Assembly (NCBI GenBank): GCA_026545225.1
Contig: CM048849.1
Span: 52,274,836 to 52,338,835 of the forward strand
Direction of reading: 5' to 3'
DNA from: Cornus controversa
Lineage: Eukaryota > Streptophyta > Magnoliopsida > Cornales > Cornaceae
Length of the DNA stretch: 64,000 nucleotides
Part shown: in pieces, positions 59,561-64,000 of the stretch
Layout of the letters: each line of letters opens with the position of its first letter
How positions within the stretch are numbered: the first letter of the stretch is position 1
Notes under the pieces: generated by a model
Told to the model about the DNA's origin: nothing
The model's database searches: none
The model's input: only the letters and a program-made list of their open reading frames with translations
Position numbers and translations under genes: made by a program

Positions 59561-61944
59561 TATAGATACATTCCAATATGAAACATAAAATAAACAAGGT
59601 GCATTATGATTTAAATTTGCACAAACCAGTATTTCAAATTATCCAACATGAAATTATCACCATAAGACAAATCGTTCACAAGTAAACTATAATCACGTAT
59701 TTGATGGGCATTTATATCCTTAAAGGAAAATACATTCAAGTAAACCAAATAACCCAAGCATCCATTATAGAAGAAATTTTCCAACTCAACCTCCAATGCA
59801 CTCAATTCTACGAGGGAGTCTAAACCTAACTTTTATCTAGGTTTCTGGGTCTATTCTACTTCTGAGAACCCTATTAAATCATTCTGAAATTTTCTAAAAT
59901 TTTTGAAAATTTTAAAAATATTTTTCTCGCAAAAAGAAAATAAAACATAATTCGAAGCATACGTTTACAACCAACACAATCACAAGGGAGACTCATCTTC
60001 ACATGAAATTTAAAACCCAGGTGCATTTTAATCCTATAAAGTTAACTAAATTTTTCTAGAATTTTCTGAAATTTTAAAATATTCTCTAAAAATAAAAGAA
60101 AGTGAAAATCCTACTTTTAGACACTTTAAAAATTAACTTAACACCAAAAGAAACTCATTTCAAGACGAAAATTTATAACCAAGTTTATTTAACCTCCAAA
60201 AAGTTACAGTAAAAATTTGAGAACTTTTGGAGTTATAAAAGTATTTTCTAAAATTACAGAAAGTGAAAAACCCAACTTTTGAACCCTTTAAAAATCAATT
60301 GAATAATAAGGAAAAATTATTTTGAGTTGAAAATTTAAACCCAAGTGTATTTAGCCTCCAGAGAGCTACAGTAAAAATTTTGGAATTTTTGAAAATTTCT
60401 AACTATTTTCTAAAATTAAAGAGGCTGAAAAATACAGTTTTTAGACACTTTAAAAATTAATTTAAAGACAATGGTAAATAATTTTGATATGAAATTTAAA
60501 CCCCAAGCCCCTTAAGCTCCCAGGAAGTTGACATAAAATTTTGGGAATTTTTAGAATTATAAAAGTATTTTTAAAAAATAATTTTTCCAGATTTTCAAGT
60601 TTTCCCAAAAATTTCAAAAATACAAAATAAATATCAAAATAATTCGGAATGGGCCCATATTGGACCCAGAGGTGGGCCCCCGCGAGTGGGGCCCGAAAAC
60701 AATTTTTTGGCCACCGACCGGTGCCGGTGCCGGCGGCACGCGCTCCCACGCGCCGGCGACCTTGCCCCCACACTTTTTTTTTTCTTTCTTTTTTCTTTCT
60801 TCTTTCTTCTTCCCACAGCTGAAGCTTTAAAGCTCAACAATGGTGGCCGAACTTTTCGACCATTTTTCGGTCACTTCCGGACACCGAATCGCGCGTATGA
60901 ATATACCATTGAACTCGTCTCGATCTAATCTACGCATTTGTACCAAATTCATGCCCTCTCGTGGCTTAAATCAAAAACGTCTAATTTCAAGTTTCGAAAT
61001 TCTAAAATTTCAAAGTCAGATTTCCATCAATCTACCCAACAGTTTACAACCAAATTTTCAAGGATTGTTCTAGAAAGTAAGATCTACCTATTGATCGGAA
61101 CAAAATCCCTCAAAAATGATAAACACAGTAGACCCAAATTTCATGTTCGTATATATATACACCCGCTTATATAATCATATATACATGTATATACATATGC
61201 AAAAATACCCTAAAACAGTACCAAAACTCCAAAATCCTAATGTTTAATTCACAGAATTATTCCTAGCATGCAAAATCATTTAATTTCATAATTAAATGCA
61301 TACAAATTTCTAGCAACATGTCTATACAATTAGCATAATTAATTATCACAAAATTTATCAACAGAAAAAAAATACAATTATATACAAATTTCCAAAATAA
61401 ACACAATCCTCAAACCTATACTATGCATACGGATTCAAAGGGGAAGAGAAGAATCAAACTTGCCTCTTTGAGGATTCAAACACTCGTTCACCCGAACTCC
61501 TTCTCTCTTTCGTTTACTCTCCTGATTTTTGTGCGTAATGCAAACGGCAGAAACCCTAGTTTCTTATTATCTTTTGTCCTAATCATTTTATTCTATTATT
61601 ATTATTATTTTTTTCTAAAAACTAAATAACTAAAAATAATAATAATAATAACCATAATAATATAACTATAACCATGACCCAACAACTTAAGCATATCCTT
61701 AGCCCAACCATTCCAGCCCAGATTCCTCCCTAACCCAATCCAAAGCATTTAAAATATTTAAATCAAATAATACACAATCAATAAACAATTCATCTAAATT
61801 GATAAAAATAAAAATAGAGCAATTCACATGAAATGAAAGAATTTATAAAGATAACCAATTCACATAAAAGAATAATTGTATAAAGACCTAACAATTCACA
61901 TGAAATGATAAAATGCATATAAAGGTATTTCACATGAATTGAAA

Positions 61945-61945
<1 letters not shown>

Positions 61946-61990
<45 letters not shown>
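61946..61990. repeat. (AAT)n microsatellite
   Basis: About 15 AAT units close to the end of the 3.58-kb element; a poly-Tyr open frame here is an artefact. Confidence 0.95.
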
Positions 61991-62589
61991 TAAATTTAAA
62001 TTCTTTAAAATAATAGATATCCAAATTTTTCGGGGTATTACAATTGCCAACCTAGCTATAATAAAGATTAAATAGAGCCATGAAGATGCACACCAGTAAC
62101 TTATCAATTTTTGATAAAGCTCTGCATTTTGAATGTTGGCATTGGCTTTTGTACAAACACCTTCTTTTCAACAAAATATGAGAATTTTTTAGGTATTGCA
62201 TAGATCATTGATCCTGGGCCAATGGTAAAGTGAGTGGCAAGTAAGTAAACAGAAAACTAAAAAAGCTTACACATTTGCATACGTGTCACTTTGTGATTGG
62301 TAGAACTAATGGTCCAGAAAATCTTATCTTGAAAAAATGAAGCAACCCTCATATAATATACATGCATATATATTTTCATTTACAAAATTCATAACTGAGT
62401 GCACATTAAATTTAGACTGATGAGATAAACATAAAATTAGCACAAAAAATAACCTAATTGGCAATTGCATAAAGTTCAGCTGGGAAAAAGAAAAACATCA
62501 AAACGCAATTGCACGGTGTGGGTGTAGATATATACTACAAACTAGTCTGGAGTGCCAGGATGATAAGAAACTTACCTTACAGTGCGCAA

Positions 62590-63926
62590 CTACAATTTGT
62601 TGGGGGCAATCCAAACCGGCTGCTGTACTGCAAATTGCGGTAGTTTACTGCTATTTAAAGTGAGTGGATAATATGGTGTGATGCTCTTATCTTTCATGTG
62701 AAAGATACCATTATCGTGACCTATATAGTTGCTAAAGGGGGATTGTTCATAATGGTCTGTGAAGTAGATGGAATTCTCCCTTAGCCCTGGATAGTCACAA
62801 GTTGAGATAGAAAATGAATGATTACGAACCACAAACAAAGCCTGATCACCGAGGCATGCCACAGACTCCCACTTATTTTGATCGAAATTTAACTTATAAA
62901 CGTCCAATCTCAATGACTGATAAAACGGTTCGATGTCATCTTCACTGTTAACGGAAGATCACACCTTTCGTCCCTTAAAAGGAACATAGTGATCGTCTTC
63001 GTAGGAAGTGGCTTTGCTGGCATTCCCAAAAAACCTGATAACAAACAAAAGCTCCCCTGAGCTGGATTCCACAAGATGAGATAAGTAAGGGGGAAAGTTA
63101 TTAGAACTCAAAAATTCTTTTGTTGTCTCCAGGTCCATAGGAGAAGAAGAAGGATTGATCATTTCACGTTTTGGAGAAGAAGGATCGCTGAGATCCAAAG
63201 CTTCAATGCGTGTTGGGGAAGACATGGCGTAAAAGCGTTGATCCTTGCTGAAATACATGACTTCATTGTAACATGAGTCATCCAACATATGCCACCTCTC
63301 GTCTCCGAGTTTACAGAAATATGTATATTCGCCATCAATAATCACAACGGTGCAGTTGTCGTCGTTGTCGTTGCAGTACTTTTGGGGAGATGAACAAGTA
63401 CGTGGGAGTGATGGGGCTGATGACAGAGCAACTTTCTATATGTGCCGGATAATAAATACTGGGGAAAAGAAACTGCCAGCAGACACCTCTGAGTCCTATC
63501 TCAGTGCTGTCCTGCAAATTCTTGTGAATCCGGAGTATAAATATAACTGCTGCTACCAAAGTGAATCCAAAATTTCTTCGATTCACTTAAGGCTTGTGAA
63601 AGGCCAAAAAAGGGATTCCCAAGATCTCTTTCCTAGTCGACCAGTTCCTACCGGCGGAATGCGCCTGCGAATCCATTATGATGTTCTGAACGAAACATGA
63701 AATCTTGGACAAGGGGAGGAGGAGAGGAGATCTGATTTTTGGGCACGGAGATATAGTACATGAAACAATGTTTCCAAGGGAGGGAGAGGGACATAGGGGA
63801 GATATGAAGACTGTATGAGTGGATTGAAGAGGTAGGGGCAGCAATTACGAGGGTTCACAAAGGCAAGCCAGAAATGAGAGGAGCCAACACAGATGGCATC
63901 ATCCGGCGTAAGAATCTCCTTCCGCC
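62590..63926 (-). pseudogene. DUF295-type protein, second copy, with an in-frame stop
   Basis: Minus strand. First segment 63926-63760: GRKEILTPDDAICVGSSHFW, LAFVNPRNCCPYLFNPL and VPLPPLETL, the central DUF295 block. A likely intron (donor GTACTA at 63759, acceptor ATATAG at 63436) joins it in phase to 63435-62590: KVALSSAPSLPRTC, TYFCKLGDERWHMLD, VMYFSKDQRFYAM, LDLSDPSSPKR, LVESSSGELLFVIRFFG, then a TGA stop at 62961-62959 after FKGRKV. The same frame continues beyond: LDVYKLNFDQNKWESV, CLGDQALFVVRNHSFSISTC, YPGLRENSIYF, ending PVWIAPNKL. The stop would remove about 120 residues of the propeller. The N-terminus is missing: upstream of 63926 is the end of a MITE and then the window edge. It is related to the copy at 53.4-54.6 kb. 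Confidence 0.7.
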
Positions 63927-63949
63927 CTGTATATAGACTTTCTTTTTAG

Positions 63950-64000
63950 GAAATGCTAAACGTCATGAAATTTTATCATGAATTGCCTTCATAAATGATG
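63950..64000. mobile_element. MITE end cut by the window edge
   Basis: GGAAATGCTAAACGTCATGA followed by AATTTTATCATGAAT matches the left end of the MITE at 53024. It lies directly upstream of the visible part of the second DUF295 gene. Confidence 0.5.

Larger units (their letters stand above)
58466..62042 (-). mobile_element. 3.58-kb non-coding TG...CA element (giant solo LTR or non-autonomous LTR element)
   Basis: On the minus strand it begins TGTAATACCCCGAAAAATTT (from 62042) and ends GGAGAGTATTTCA (at 58466). Perfect 5-bp direct repeats ATTGC flank it at 58461-58465 and 62043-62047. TG/CA ends with a 5-bp duplication are those of an LTR retrotransposon. Inside are no gag, protease, RT or integrase sequences. 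Features: an (AAT)n run near the 5' end (61946-61990), repeated AAAATTTTTGGAATTT-like words around 59,880-60,620, a GC-rich island (60650-60775), and three 67-68-bp tandem units (59351-59560). A solo LTR of this length is possible; a recombined large non-autonomous element is the alternative. Confidence 0.66.

Noticed and set aside
61790-62107. Frame with a poly-Tyr run
   Set aside because: Product of the (AAT)n microsatellite near the end of the 3.58-kb element.

Overview
The window is nuclear DNA of a seed plant, most likely a eudicot. The genes are split by GT-AG introns, the DNA is AT-rich, the gene families are plant ones (ATL RING-H2, SPEAR/EAR repressor, NUDT15-type Nudix, DUF295), and the spaces and introns are full of plant transposable elements: a Cassandra TRIM carrying 5S rRNA sequence, RTE- and L1-type LINE pieces, tRNA-like SINEs, hAT- and Mutator-like short elements, and LTR remnants. 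The species cannot be named from the sequence alone.

Layout. 1-23.5 kb, minus strand: 16 exons of a DHX35-type DEAH-box RNA helicase, 487 residues, with the C-terminal third beyond the left edge; its introns hold SINEs, an RTE LINE tail, LTR-like sequence, an 817-bp element with a 10-bp target duplication, and a hAT-like element with another element inside it. 23.9-26 kb: a second copy of that inner (GGACAC) element and a second SINE. 26.3-28.2 kb, minus: a five-exon SPEAR (SPOROCYTELESS-like, EAR motif) transcriptional adaptor. 28.7-37.7 kb: a gene-poor nest of elements. 37.8-38.4 kb, minus: an intronless ATL-type RING-H2 E3 ligase. 39.0-39.8 kb: a nearly perfect 0.78-kb palindrome. 42.9-51.8 kb, plus: two tandem Nudix (CoA-pyrophosphatase type) genes with the same four-exon structure; one intron of the first copy has grown by transposon insertion, including a complete Cassandra. 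53.4-54.6 kb and 62.6-63.9 kb, minus: two damaged DUF295 genes. Between them lie an L1 endonuclease fragment and a 3.58-kb TG...CA element with a perfect 5-bp target duplication and no coding capacity.

The genes are independent housekeeping or regulatory genes, not a pathway: RNA processing (helicase), transcriptional repression (SPEAR), protein ubiquitination (ATL) and nucleotide/CoA clean-up (Nudix). I found no wholly new gene system. The strongest unusual material is in the mobile DNA: the intronic Cassandra, the non-coding TG...CA element, a set of short elements that share a terminal module, and interlocked inverted repeats. Exon boundaries were set by hand from splice consensus, reading phase and family alignment recalled from general knowledge; no database search was run.
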